Shown here: piece by piece, positions 44,972 through 54,532 of the stretch
Numbering within the stretch: the stretch's first letter is position 1
How the letters are laid out: each line of letters starts with the position of its first letter
DNA from: an uncultured Crocinitomix sp.
GTDB taxonomy: Bacteria; Bacteroidota; Bacteroidia; Flavobacteriales_D; Crocinitomicaceae
DNA: 64,000 bases
NCBI GenBank assembly: GCA_937136425.1
Contig: CAKZON010000037.1
Location: 1 to 64,000 of the forward strand
Direction: 5' to 3'
The notes under the pieces: model-generated
What the model saw: only the letters and a program-made list of their open reading frames with translations
What the model was told of the DNA's origin: nothing
Databases searched by the model: none
Position numbers and translations under genes: made by a program

Positions 44972-46231
44972 ATGCTAAATGAATTCAAAAAAAGAAGCTT
45001 ATTTGAAGCTGTCGAGTTTGTACTCACCCTCTTATTTGCATTCTTCTTATTGGTTGATCAAAAAATTGCCGTTTTCATTATTGCAGGATTAGGATTAAAT
45101 GCTATCATTAGTGGTGTAAAGTTTGGATTCAAAAAACCATCCAAAGCTTATTACCCATTTGCAATTCTTTTTGTCTGTTACCTAATTGGTTTGTTGTTTA
45201 CAGAAAATTTTGATTACGGAGGTAAGGATATTGAGACACGTTTAACCTTTTTACTTTTTCCTCTTTTTTATGGAACATTCAAGCGGAAAGCTCCGATTAA
45301 CAAATCTTGGGTGATTTGGACATTTATAGCAGGTGCATTTGTTTATTTAGCCGTGGACATCTACTACGCCTATGAATGTTTCGAAGTTGTGCAACATAGA
45401 TCTTGTTTCGAATCTTATGACCTTTCTAGATGGATTCATCCAACTTATGCGGCTATGTATTTGGTGGTTGGTTCAGGGCTTGCTTTGGCAGATGCGTTTG
45501 GAAAAAACGGAAATACGATTAAAAAAATTGGGGCAATCATTGTCACATTAATATTCTATTATTTCGTTTATAAATTCTATTCATTAGGTCCGTGGATCAG
45601 CTTTGTAGGGATGGTAGCCACGGTTTTATTTGCCATTTTTTATTTCAGAAAAAAAATGGTTTTATTCTTTGTTGGCATTGCGTTAATGGCAACAATCGGA
45701 ATTTTGGCAATTAAAAATTTGGATTTATTAGCATCAGACTACAATGCCGTTAAACTCGAATTGGGTAATTATTTTAATGATAAAGATGCTTATATTGAAG
45801 CTAATCGAAATAATACTGGTAGCGTAAATGCACGACTGTTAATTTGGAATACAAGTTTTGAAATGATTATGGAGCATCCTTTTGGCGTTGGAACTGGTGA
45901 TGGAAAAGATGTATTAATGGATTATTATCGCGAACGTGGTATGGATGTTTATGTAGAAAAAAAACTAAATCCGCATTGTCAATATTTGCAAACAGCAGGG
46001 TCAATAGGAATTGTGCCAGCACTTTTTCTAATTGTTTCTTTCATTTATTATTTAATCCTAGGTTTTAAAAGAAAAGACTATTTCTTAATTGTTCTAATTT
46101 CGGCCTTTGCAACAGGTTGTTTATTCGAGTCTGTTTTAGAAAGACAATGGGGCATTTTATTCTTTCTGTTTTTCTTGGTTTTGTTTATCAATAATGACCA
46201 GGAGTTGAAAGAAGAGGATGCTGTATCATAG
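44972..46231 (+). CDS. O-antigen ligase-like membrane protein (Wzy_C domain)
   Basis: A 419-residue membrane protein with about 11 segments and a large periplasmic loop (about 285-340) carrying NARLLIWNTSFEMIMEHPFGVGTGDG and LNPHCQYLQTAGSIG, the Wzy_C signature with the conserved histidine. That matches WaaL-type ligases, which move the finished glycan from its lipid carrier to lipid A-core, but O-antigen polymerases share the domain. Since a Wzy is already present 3 kb upstream, ligase is the better reading. Confidence 0.75.
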   Translation: MLNEFKKRSLFEAVEFVLTLLFAFFLLVDQKIAVFIIAGLGLNAIISGVKFGFKKPSKAYYPFAILFVCYLIGLLFTENFDYGGKDIETRLTFLLFPLFYGTFKRKAPINKSWVIWTFIAGAFVYLAVDIYYAYECFEVVQHRSCFESYDLSRWIHPTYAAMYLVVGSGLALADAFGKNGNTIKKIGAIIVTLIFYYFVYKFYSLGPWISFVGMVATVLFAIFYFRKKMVLFFVGIALMATIGILAIKNLDLLASDYNAVKLELGNYFNDKDAYIEANRNNTGSVNARLLIWNTSFEMIMEHPFGVGTGDGKDVLMDYYRERGMDVYVEKKLNPHCQYLQTAGSIGIVPALFLIVSFIYYLILGFKRKDYFLIVLISAFATGCLFESVLERQWGILFFLFFLVLFINNDQELKEEDAVS

Positions 46232-46244
46232 TTCGGTAAACTAC

Positions 46245-46274
46245 TTTTTGCTCCCAATACATTTTGTATCTTTG
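46245..46274 (+). promoter_or_regulatory. Promoter of the aminotransferase-epimerase-transferase unit
   Basis: TTTTTG (46245-46250), 16 bases, TATCTTTG (46267-46274), an exact -7 match. It lies 19 bases before the start codon at 46294. Confidence 0.6.
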
Positions 46275-46293
46275 CATAAAAATTGAATAGACT

Positions 46294-47511
46294 ATGATTC
46301 CTTTCTCTCCGCCGCGTATGGATCAACAAATTGTTGAAGAAGTAGGCAAAGTATTATTATCTGGTTGGATAACTACAGGACCTCGTACAAAGGAGTTTGA
46401 AAAACGCCTTGCAAGTTATATCGGTTGCCGTAAGGTTATTTGCCTTAATTCTGCCACAGCTGGCATGGAACTAGTTTTACGTTGGTTTGGTATTAAAGAA
46501 GGGGATGAGGTTATTATTCCTGCATATACCTATTGTGCTACGGCAAATGTAGTAATGCATTGTGGAGCTACTCCAGTAATGGTGGATATTGATGAAAAGG
46601 ATTTTAATATTTCAGTAGCAAATGTTCGCAAGGCTATTACCTCTAAAACAAAAGCTATTATTCCGGTGGATATTTCTGGCTTTCCGTGCGATTATGAAGC
46701 ATTAAACGCTTTAGTAAACGAGGCGGATATTAAAGCCAATTTCAATCCAAATTCTGAAGAGCAAAAGCAATTGGGCCGAATATTAGTGATGGCAGATGCT
46801 GCGCATAGCGTTGGTGCGAAATATCAAGGTAAAATGAATGGCAGTGTAACGGACGTGGCTGTTTTTTCTTTTCATGCGGTTAAGAATTTAACTACCGCAG
46901 AGGGTGGCGCAGTTTGCTTGAACTTGCCTGAGCAGTTTGATGTAGATGAAATTTATAAAGCGCTAAATATTAAGTCACTTCACGGGCAGTCAAAAGATGC
47001 ATTAGCAAAAGTAAAGGCTGGTGGCGGAAATTGGCGTTATGATGTGGTTGAACCAGGTTATAAGTGTAACATGATGGATATTCAAGCCGCAATTGGTTTG
47101 GTTGAATTGGATCGTTATGATTCTAACTTGGCCAGACGAAAAGAAATTTTTGATTTTTATACTAAGGCGTTTCAAAACCAATCTTGGGCGATTCAACCGG
47201 CGTTTTTAAATGATGAAAAAGAATCTTCTTATCATTTATACATGTTAAGGATTGATGGTGCAACCGAAGCGCAACGTGACGAAATAATTAATCAAATTTT
47301 TGAAAAGCAAGTTTCTGTTAATGTTCATTTTCAACCTTTACCACTTTTAACTGCCTACAAGTCTCGTGGATATAATGTTAATGATTATCCAGAAGCTTTC
47401 AATAAATACAAGAATGAAATTACCTTACCGGTTTATTTCAATTTAACCAATGATAATTTGAAAACAATTACTGAAGTTGTTATCAGTGCAGTAAACTCAG
47501 TTATGTTATAA
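46294..47511 (+). CDS. DegT/DnrJ/EryC1/StrS aminotransferase
   Basis: A 405-residue PLP sugar aminotransferase. Schiff-base Lys197 in FSFHAVKNLTTAEGG and PLP-binding Asp in MADAAHSVGA; SGWITTGPRT at 23-32 is typical of enzymes that aminate C4 of 4-keto sugars (ArnB/PseC-like). An insertion at about 141-163 precedes the PLP-Asp motif. It differs from the WbpE-like protein (FFPSKNLGC), so it should make a second amino sugar. The only 4-keto sugar producer in the window is rmlB. It starts an operon with the epimerase 3 bases downstream. Confidence 0.85.
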   Translation: MIPFSPPRMDQQIVEEVGKVLLSGWITTGPRTKEFEKRLASYIGCRKVICLNSATAGMELVLRWFGIKEGDEVIIPAYTYCATANVVMHCGATPVMVDIDEKDFNISVANVRKAITSKTKAIIPVDISGFPCDYEALNALVNEADIKANFNPNSEEQKQLGRILVMADAAHSVGAKYQGKMNGSVTDVAVFSFHAVKNLTTAEGGAVCLNLPEQFDVDEIYKALNIKSLHGQSKDALAKVKAGGGNWRYDVVEPGYKCNMMDIQAAIGLVELDRYDSNLARRKEIFDFYTKAFQNQSWAIQPAFLNDEKESSYHLYMLRIDGATEAQRDEIINQIFEKQVSVNVHFQPLPLLTAYKSRGYNVNDYPEAFNKYKNEITLPVYFNLTNDNLKTITEVVISAVNSVML

Positions 47512-47514
47512 GAT

Positions 47515-48597
47515 ATGAAAATAAAAGTTTTAACCGTAGTTGGGGCACGACCTCAATTTGTAAAGGCTGGAGCATTAAGCCGTGCTTTTGAAAAAAATGA
47601 TCAAATAGAAGAGGTTATTGTGCATACAGGACAGCACTTTGATGAAAACATGAGTGATGTTTTTTTTGAAGAAATGAACATTCGTAAGCCCAAACATAAC
47701 CTGCACATAAACAGTCTTGATCATGGTGCAATGACAGGCAGAATGCTAGAGGGAGTAGAGGAGATTATTAAAATTGAAAAGCCTGATCTTTTATTGGTTT
47801 ACGGTGATACTAATTCAACTTTGGCTGGTGCACTTGCAGCTAAAAAATTACATGTAAAAGTAGCCCATGTTGAGGCTGGCTTGCGTAGTTTTAATATGGA
47901 AATGCCTGAAGAGGTAAACCGTATATTAACGGATCGTATTTCAGATTATTTATTTTGTCCAACCGATACTGCAATTGAAAATTTGGAGAAAGAAGGGTAT
48001 GATAATATTGCATGTGATATTGTAAAGTCTGGTGATGTTATGCAAGATGCTGCTTTATTTTATGCTCAAAAGTCTGCAGAGAAATCAACCATCATATCAG
48101 AATTAGAATTGGAGAAGTTTTGTCTGGTTACCTTACACCGTGCTGAAAACACAAATGATCCAGAAAAGTTAAAGGACATTGTTACTGCTCTAAATCACAT
48201 TCACGCAAACATTATTCCTATAGTTTTACCCTTGCATCCTCGAACAGAAGGTAAATTAAAAGATATAGATCTTGAGCTAAAGGTGAAAACGATTGCTCCA
48301 GTCGGATATTTTGACATGATAGAGTTGATCAAAAATAGTCGATTAGTAATGACTGATAGTGGAGGTTTGCAAAAGGAGGCTTTCTTCTTTAAAAAGTATT
48401 GTATAACAATGCGTGAGCAAACAGAATGGGTGGAGTTAATTGCTGAAAAGGTGAATGTACTCGTTGGTTCTGATCGTGCTAAAATTGTTGAAGCTGTTGA
48501 GTTAATGCTTGATAAAGAGTCAGATTTTGAAAAAAATCTTTACGGCAACGGTAAAGCTTGTGATAATATCATTAAACATATTTTGCAGCATCATTAA
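47515..48597 (+). CDS. wbpI: UDP-GlcNAc3NAcA 2-epimerase (WbpI/WecB family)
   Basis: A 360-residue UDP-sugar 2-epimerase. VVGARPQFVKAGAL, HTGQHFDENMS, HVEAGLRSFNMEMPEEVNR and TLHRAENT are seen, with VMTDSGGLQKEAFFF at the C-terminus. LRSFNMEMPEE and the HGAMTGRML string favour WbpI/WlbD over plain WecB. With the WbpA, B, E and D genes at 20-26 kb it would complete UDP-ManNAc(3NAc)A. It lies 3 bases after the aminotransferase and 2 before the sugar transferase. A UDP-GlcNAc 2-epimerase (WecB) role cannot be excluded. Confidence 0.82.
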   Translation: MKIKVLTVVGARPQFVKAGALSRAFEKNDQIEEVIVHTGQHFDENMSDVFFEEMNIRKPKHNLHINSLDHGAMTGRMLEGVEEIIKIEKPDLLLVYGDTNSTLAGALAAKKLHVKVAHVEAGLRSFNMEMPEEVNRILTDRISDYLFCPTDTAIENLEKEGYDNIACDIVKSGDVMQDAALFYAQKSAEKSTIISELELEKFCLVTLHRAENTNDPEKLKDIVTALNHIHANIIPIVLPLHPRTEGKLKDIDLELKVKTIAPVGYFDMIELIKNSRLVMTDSGGLQKEAFFFKKYCITMREQTEWVELIAEKVNVLVGSDRAKIVEAVELMLDKESDFEKNLYGNGKACDNIIKHILQHH

Positions 48598-48599
48598 AA

Positions 48600-49193
48600 A
48601 TGTATTTATTTTCAAAACGCATATTTGACGTTGTCTCTTCGCTTATAGCGTTGGTGTTATTCTCACCTTTAATCATTATTATCTCTCTCTGGATTGCTAT
48701 TGATAGTCGTGGAGGTGTGTTCTATAAGCAAATACGTGTAGGAAAAAATCAAAAGGAATTTGGTTTGTATAAATTTCGATCTATGCGCCCAAATTCTGAC
48801 AAAGCAGGTCAAATTACTGTAGGAAATGATTCACGTGTTACAAAAGTAGGGAGGTTTATCCGCAAGTTTAAAATTGATGAAGTTCCTCAGTTAATAAATA
48901 TTTTGAAAGGTGATATGAGTGTTGTAGGCCCTCGCCCTGAAGTTCCTAAATACGTTAATATGTATTCTGCTGAGCAATTAAAAGTGCTCTCTGTTCTTCC
49001 TGGTTTAACAGATTATGCTTCTATCGAATATTTGGACGAACAAAAAATTCTTGGTGCTGCTGAAGACCCTGATAAAGCCTATATAGAGGAGGTTATGCCA
49101 GCAAAATTAAAACTCAATCTAAAGTATATTTCCGATCGTGGTTTCTGGTTGGACATTAAGTTGATCTTTCGAACGCTCCGAAAAATCGTATAG
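48600..49193 (+). CDS. Initiating sugar-phosphate transferase (PglC/WcaJ family)
   Basis: A 197-residue monotopic phosphoglycosyl transferase, the short form without the five-helix N-terminal domain of WbaP. One hydrophobic re-entrant helix (about 10-32), KFRSMRPNS, then the catalytic Asp-Glu pair in KIDEVPQLINILKGDMSVVGPRPE. It attaches the first sugar phosphate to undecaprenyl phosphate and so starts the repeat unit. It is the last gene of the plus-strand cluster. Confidence 0.9.
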   Translation: MYLFSKRIFDVVSSLIALVLFSPLIIIISLWIAIDSRGGVFYKQIRVGKNQKEFGLYKFRSMRPNSDKAGQITVGNDSRVTKVGRFIRKFKIDEVPQLINILKGDMSVVGPRPEVPKYVNMYSAEQLKVLSVLPGLTDYASIEYLDEQKILGAAEDPDKAYIEEVMPAKLKLNLKYISDRGFWLDIKLIFRTLRKIV

Positions 49194-49357
49194 TTAACTT
49201 CCAGTTATTTAGTAGTTTATGGTGTTTTCAGCTTAGGTTTAAAGGCGCTTTTTGTGTGTTTCTTGTCGAGTTCTTTTAGGTGTTTGTCGAAATTTAGATA
49301 GATGTACCAGTGTTTATACTTAATTTAAGGCTCCCACGGAATCCAACTTAAACCACA

Positions 49358-52300
49358 ATGAAGACGATAATTAGACCAAAATTATTGCTACTAATAACGT
49401 ATTGCCTTATTTTTACATCAAAGGCTGTAGCACAAACAATCACACTAGGTTCAGGAACTGATTTAAACGGAATAACAACAAGCTCGCCAATAAACATTTG
49501 GTTTCGTAAAACTGTATGTCAAATGGTTTATACGCAAGAGGAGCTAATTGCCGCTGGAGCAGTAGCTGGGCCAATTACTCAACTAGGCTTTTACGTATCA
49601 AATAATCCAATATACGACCTGCCTGACTATGAAATATCCATAAAACATACAACTGATCCTGATGCAAGCGGCGATTTGGAAGGGGGATATACAACGGTTA
49701 AAACTATGGCTAGTTATGCACCATCCGCTCCTGGTTGGGACATGATAGAGCTAGACACGCCATTTGACTGGGATGGTGTGCAAAATATTGTAGTTAGAAC
49801 CTGTTGGTCTCGTGTAGATCCAACTTTTGACCCTTCAGGTCAGGTTCGAATTTACAGTTCAACTAATGGGTATAAATATAGACGAAGTGACGCTGCGGGT
49901 ACAATGTGCACAAGCGTGCCAAATACTATTTTAAATACTAAGCCTCAATTGCGGTTAATATTTTTGGCAGAAACAGAATGGGGCGGACTTGTAAATTCTG
50001 ATTGGTTTGATACTGCTAACTGGAGTGCTGGAGTGCCTTCAGAAACAATGGATGCCTTGATTCCAGGTGGTACTCCAAATGATCCTGAATTAAATAGTTT
50101 AGCTTCGTGTAAAAGCATTACTAATAATGGTACGTTAACATTAGGAGCTAACGGTCAACTTGATATTTATGAAAACTTTATAAATACTGGAACATATGTC
50201 GATTTAGGAGGGATTACCAATTTTACTGGAATATTCAGTCATGATTTGTCCACCGTTTCTGAAATGACTATTGAAAAACTGAGATTGAACTCTTCAGCAG
50301 GTTTAGAAATTTTGAGTGGAGAGGTTGTAATTGGTAATGATTTGCAAATCAATAAAGGTATATTTAATACGAATGATGCAATTACATTGCGATCTGATGC
50401 GACTGGAACTGCGCGTATAGATGAACTGAGTACTACATGTACATATTTTTTGAATATGACTGACACTTGGGGAGATGGCTGGAATGGCGGAATTCTTTCA
50501 GTGCTAGAAGATGGAGTAGAAATAGGAACATTTGCATGTGTTGGTGCTGCATCTACCGCTTCTTTTCAAATTGTATCTGGTGCTGAGATGGAGATTAATT
50601 ATACTGCTGGTTCCTTTGAGGGGGAGAATGCATACTCACTTGTGGATGAGGGAGGAACTGAATTGTTTGCAGATGGCCCAACTCCTTCTACAGGAATTGT
50701 TTTTACTGAAATTGCTGAAGGGTGTACGTATGCATCAACAATTAACGGAGATATTACTATGCAAAGGTATATTGATGAGGGGGAAACGTTTTGGAGATAT
50801 TTTGCATCTGCAGTCGAGGATCCTACCATAGCTCAGTATATGGATGATTTTACAACCGCTGGATTTCCTGGTTCGCCCTTTCCAGATTTTCCTTTTAATT
50901 CTATCTACTCTTATGACGAAACCATGGCGCCAGGCGAAGGGTATGTTGCTTGTTCTGGGGCAGATGAGGTTATTGAAGTTGGACAAGGATATCAGGTGTG
51001 GTCTGGTGATACGATTACCGGAACAGAAGCATTTCATGTTGATTTAACAGGTCCTCCTAACCAAGGTGATATTTTAATGCCTGTAACATATACAGGTACT
51101 GGAACACCTTCGGAAGATGGTTGGTGTTTGGTTGGGAATCCTTATCCATCAACAATTGATTGGAATTCTCCAAACTGGATTAAAACGAATATGGCAGATG
51201 CAACTTATATTCAAAATCCAGATACACAAAACTATGCAACCTATATAGCAGGAGCTGGAACTAACGGTGGTTCTAGGTTTATTGCTTCTCAACAATCATT
51301 TTGGGTACATGCCATTGCGCCTAGTCCAGAGTTAACCGCAACAGAAGGTGTAAAATCAGCTGTGGATGCTACTTTTTTTAGAGCAGGGGAAATTTATAAT
51401 CAAGGAATGACTGTGCAGTTGATAGGAGGAGCTTTTATAGATGAAACCGTTGTTAGACATATCGAGGGAGCTACTGATCTTCTGGACCCTCAATTAGATG
51501 CTGTTAAATTATTTGGCGGTTGGGGTGTTAACCCACAAATTTCAATTGTGAATTCAGAGGATAAAGACCTAACCGTACATTCTTTTGATAAAGGATTTTC
51601 AGAGTGGGAAATTCCTTTGCGTACCATAGTTTTTGAAAACGGAATTTATGAGTTGAATTTCTTAAATGTATTTGAATTGGATGTGCCTTGTTTAAAGTTA
51701 GAAGATACCTACACAGGTGCAATGTATTCAATTGAAGAAGAAACAGTCTTAAGTTTTGAAATGTTTGATACAACATTTGCTCCTCGCTTTGTTTTGCATG
51801 TAGGGCGTGATTATGAAAGTAGCAAGAATCATATTTCTTGTCATAATAATTCTGATGGTAGTTATGAGTTGGATTTAGACATTGCAATGGATGTAGTATA
51901 TCATCTTTTTATTGATGGGGTAACTACAGAAGGTGAGGCCTATGGAGATCCATTATTGGTTGAGGATTTAGAAGGTGGTTTATATGGATTAGTAGTAGAA
52001 GATTTGCCTGATCTTTGTGAGGTCGATACCTTTTATTTTACAATTCATCAACCAAGTGAAATAATAATCGAAGCATCCATTTTGGATGAAACTTATGGTT
52101 TTGACGGCGCAATAGAATTGGATGTTGACGGTGGAGTTGAGCCTTATAGTTTTGAATGGTCAAATGGAGAAATTACCAGTGCTATTCTAGGTCTAAATTC
52201 AGGGTTATATGATGTCTTAATAACTGATGGTAATGGTTGCGAAATGGACACTGCTTACAGTATTAATAGCTTCGTAGATTTATTCACTGAGGTTCAGCCA

Positions 52301-52531
52301 CGCATAGTTGTTAAGCATAATAGACTCCTGAATCAATTAGTATTGAGTGGAGATATTCAAAATTTAGGTGAGGAATTGAACTTGTATAGCATATCTGGAC
52401 AATTGATTCAATCTTTTGAAGTATCTAAAGATTTAAGTGACGGAACATTAGTACTTCCTGCTGAATTAGAAAATGGGGTGTATTTCTTGCGGTCTAATGA
52501 AGCAAATTGGTTCTATCGATTCTCATATTAG
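49358..52531 (+). CDS. Large T9SS-type exported protein with SprB-like repeat
   Basis: A 1057-residue exported protein with a signal peptide (about 1-26). Recognisable parts: a GDGWNG module (about 365-450; DTWGDGWNGGILSV), one clear SprB-like repeat (about 900-970, with DGAIELDVDGGVEPYSFEWSNG split, and GLYDVLITDGNGCEMD), and a C-terminal sorting-like domain (ELNLYSISGQLIQSF, PAELENGVYFLRS). The chain ends FYRFSY rather than the usual lysine-rich type A end. It is presumably secreted by T9SS; the function is not clear, though SprB-like repeats occur in adhesins. It lies downstream of the sugar cluster with 164 bases between. Confidence 0.75.
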   Translation: MKTIIRPKLLLLITYCLIFTSKAVAQTITLGSGTDLNGITTSSPINIWFRKTVCQMVYTQEELIAAGAVAGPITQLGFYVSNNPIYDLPDYEISIKHTTDPDASGDLEGGYTTVKTMASYAPSAPGWDMIELDTPFDWDGVQNIVVRTCWSRVDPTFDPSGQVRIYSSTNGYKYRRSDAAGTMCTSVPNTILNTKPQLRLIFLAETEWGGLVNSDWFDTANWSAGVPSETMDALIPGGTPNDPELNSLASCKSITNNGTLTLGANGQLDIYENFINTGTYVDLGGITNFTGIFSHDLSTVSEMTIEKLRLNSSAGLEILSGEVVIGNDLQINKGIFNTNDAITLRSDATGTARIDELSTTCTYFLNMTDTWGDGWNGGILSVLEDGVEIGTFACVGAASTASFQIVSGAEMEINYTAGSFEGENAYSLVDEGGTELFADGPTPSTGIVFTEIAEGCTYASTINGDITMQRYIDEGETFWRYFASAVEDPTIAQYMDDFTTAGFPGSPFPDFPFNSIYSYDETMAPGEGYVACSGADEVIEVGQGYQVWSGDTITGTEAFHVDLTGPPNQGDILMPVTYTGTGTPSEDGWCLVGNPYPSTIDWNSPNWIKTNMADATYIQNPDTQNYATYIAGAGTNGGSRFIASQQSFWVHAIAPSPELTATEGVKSAVDATFFRAGEIYNQGMTVQLIGGAFIDETVVRHIEGATDLLDPQLDAVKLFGGWGVNPQISIVNSEDKDLTVHSFDKGFSEWEIPLRTIVFENGIYELNFLNVFELDVPCLKLEDTYTGAMYSIEEETVLSFEMFDTTFAPRFVLHVGRDYESSKNHISCHNNSDGSYELDLDIAMDVVYHLFIDGVTTEGEAYGDPLLVEDLEGGLYGLVVEDLPDLCEVDTFYFTIHQPSEIIIEASILDETYGFDGAIELDVDGGVEPYSFEWSNGEITSAILGLNSGLYDVLITDGNGCEMDTAYSINSFVDLFTEVQPRIVVKHNRLLNQLVLSGDIQNLGEELNLYSISGQLIQSFEVSKDLSDGTLVLPAELENGVYFLRSNEANWFYRFSY

Positions 52532-52596
52532 GAATATTTTTGAATAATCCTTAGATTGATGCTGCAATTGACTTTTGTCGCGTAAATCGATCAACT

Positions 52597-54465
52597 ATGA
52601 AAAAAACAATACTATTTCTAAGCCTGTTTTTGGGCTTGAATATGTCTTGGGCGCAATTATCTCCAACTTATGATGATATTTGGATTCCAATGCGTGATGG
52701 CGAACTACTGCAAGCAGATGTTTATATTCCAGATGGAGTTACAAATGGTGAGGTGGTTTTAATTCAAACACCATATAACAAAAATTTCTTTTCATTCGGC
52801 CTACCAATGGGCGTAGGAACAGATTTGGACGATCAACCATTCATTTGGGTGGTTGTGGATTGGCGTGGGTTTTACGGATCTTCTGATGCAGATTTATCTG
52901 ATTTTGAAAGAGGTGAGGATGGATATGACATTTGCGAGTGGATTACAGAACAGAGCTGGCATGGAGATCGAATTGGAACTTGGGGACCTTCTGCATTAGG
53001 TAGCGTGCAATATCATACTGCACGTGAAGAGCATCCAAATCATACTTGCGCAGTGCCAATGGTAAATACTGGGGCGCAAAGTTATGAAGCATATTATTAT
53101 GGTGGTGTTTTAGAGGAGGCGCGTTTATTTCAGCTAGATGCCTTAGGGTATGGGCTTTCTCCTTTGGTTCTGTCTAATCCTTATGATAATTTATTGTGGC
53201 AAGTGGCCAAGGACGGTTCTTATTTTCCAAGTGAAATTCATATCCCTACGCTACAAATTGGTGGTTGGTATGATCATGCAATAGATGCTATGATTGATTT
53301 TTATAAGGATTCTAGAAATGTAGCTGATCCAGCAGTTAGAGATGAGCAGTGGTTGCTTGTAGGGCCTTGGGTTCATGGCGGAACTGGGGTAGCTTATGTC
53401 GGTTCGGCTATTCAAGGAGAATTGGTTTATGATAATGCAGAATTTAAGAGCGATTCTATGGCATGGGATTTCTTAAATTATTATTTGCTTGATGCTGATA
53501 ATGGTTGGGAGGATACTGATTTTATTACTTATTATGAACTTGGAGGAAATAATGTGTGGCATACTTCTAATGCTGATGATATTAGCGCCGCGGAAACTAA
53601 TTTACTTTATTTAGATAATGATGGCAAGTTGGGAAGTTCGAACGGTGTAAGTTCTAGTTCATTTATTAGTGATCCTTCTAATCCTAGTCCTACTATTGGT
53701 GGAGCAACTTTGAGTGAAGACTTAGAGCAAGGGCCATTTGATCAAAGTAGTTTAGATACAAGGCCAGATATTGTAACTTTTGAAACAGCCGTGCTAACGG
53801 ATCAGGTTGCAGTTACGGGGCGTATTAGTCTTAGACTTTATATTGAATGCGATCAGCCAGATGCTGATATTGCTATTCGCCTTGTAGATGTTTACCCTGA
53901 TGGACGTAACATGTTAATTACTGATGGAATAAAAAGATTACGTTTTAGAAATAATGAGTATGCTGAAGAGGATGAGGTTTTCATGACACCAGGAGAAGTT
54001 TATACAGTAGATATTGATTTGCCTTTTACAAACTATACATGGCTGGCAGGTCACGCAATTAAAATTTATGTGAGCGGTAATCATGCCTCACGTTTCAATG
54101 TTAATTTACAGGATGGGGGAGAGATGTATGTGGATGGAGAAGGGAATATTGCCAATATTATTGTTCATCACACTTCTGCTTATCCGAGCGTAATTACTTT
54201 ACCTGGTGATAATCCAATACTGTCAATTCAGGAAGACGTGATTGATTTTGTAGTTTATCCTAATCCTGTAACGAATGAACTACAAATAAATGGAAGTAGT
54301 TTTATTAGCTATGCTATTTACGGTAGCGCTGGTCAAATGTGCATTTTAAACTCTAATTTGACCAACCAAAGAATTGATGTTTCAGAACTATCAAAGGGGT
54401 TATATATTTTGCAATTAACTACCGCAAATGGCGAAACAATCCAAAAGAAATTTACAAAACAGTAA
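52597..54465 (+). CDS. CocE/NonD family hydrolase with T9SS sorting domain
   Basis: A 622-residue secreted alpha/beta hydrolase of the X-Pro dipeptidyl-peptidase/CocE family. Signal peptide (about 1-19), catalytic Ser132 in TWGPSALGSV (G-x-S-x-x-G), acid in GGWYDHAID (about 225-235) and His in GPWVHGG; a jelly-roll C-terminal domain follows (about 360-530). A type A T9SS tail covers about 545-622 (VVYPNPVTNELQI, ISELSKG-like DVSELSKGLYILQL, KKFTKQ). Known members hydrolyse esters or peptide-like amides such as glutaryl-7-ACA; the real substrate is not predictable. Confidence 0.9.
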   Translation: MKKTILFLSLFLGLNMSWAQLSPTYDDIWIPMRDGELLQADVYIPDGVTNGEVVLIQTPYNKNFFSFGLPMGVGTDLDDQPFIWVVVDWRGFYGSSDADLSDFERGEDGYDICEWITEQSWHGDRIGTWGPSALGSVQYHTAREEHPNHTCAVPMVNTGAQSYEAYYYGGVLEEARLFQLDALGYGLSPLVLSNPYDNLLWQVAKDGSYFPSEIHIPTLQIGGWYDHAIDAMIDFYKDSRNVADPAVRDEQWLLVGPWVHGGTGVAYVGSAIQGELVYDNAEFKSDSMAWDFLNYYLLDADNGWEDTDFITYYELGGNNVWHTSNADDISAAETNLLYLDNDGKLGSSNGVSSSSFISDPSNPSPTIGGATLSEDLEQGPFDQSSLDTRPDIVTFETAVLTDQVAVTGRISLRLYIECDQPDADIAIRLVDVYPDGRNMLITDGIKRLRFRNNEYAEEDEVFMTPGEVYTVDIDLPFTNYTWLAGHAIKIYVSGNHASRFNVNLQDGGEMYVDGEGNIANIIVHHTSAYPSVITLPGDNPILSIQEDVIDFVVYPNPVTNELQINGSSFISYAIYGSAGQMCILNSNLTNQRIDVSELSKGLYILQLTTANGETIQKKFTKQ

Positions 54466-54532
54466 TTGCGTGTAAAAGAATATGTTCTAAGAGAATCATC
54501 TGGAAATGGAACAAACTAAATACGTAATGTCC

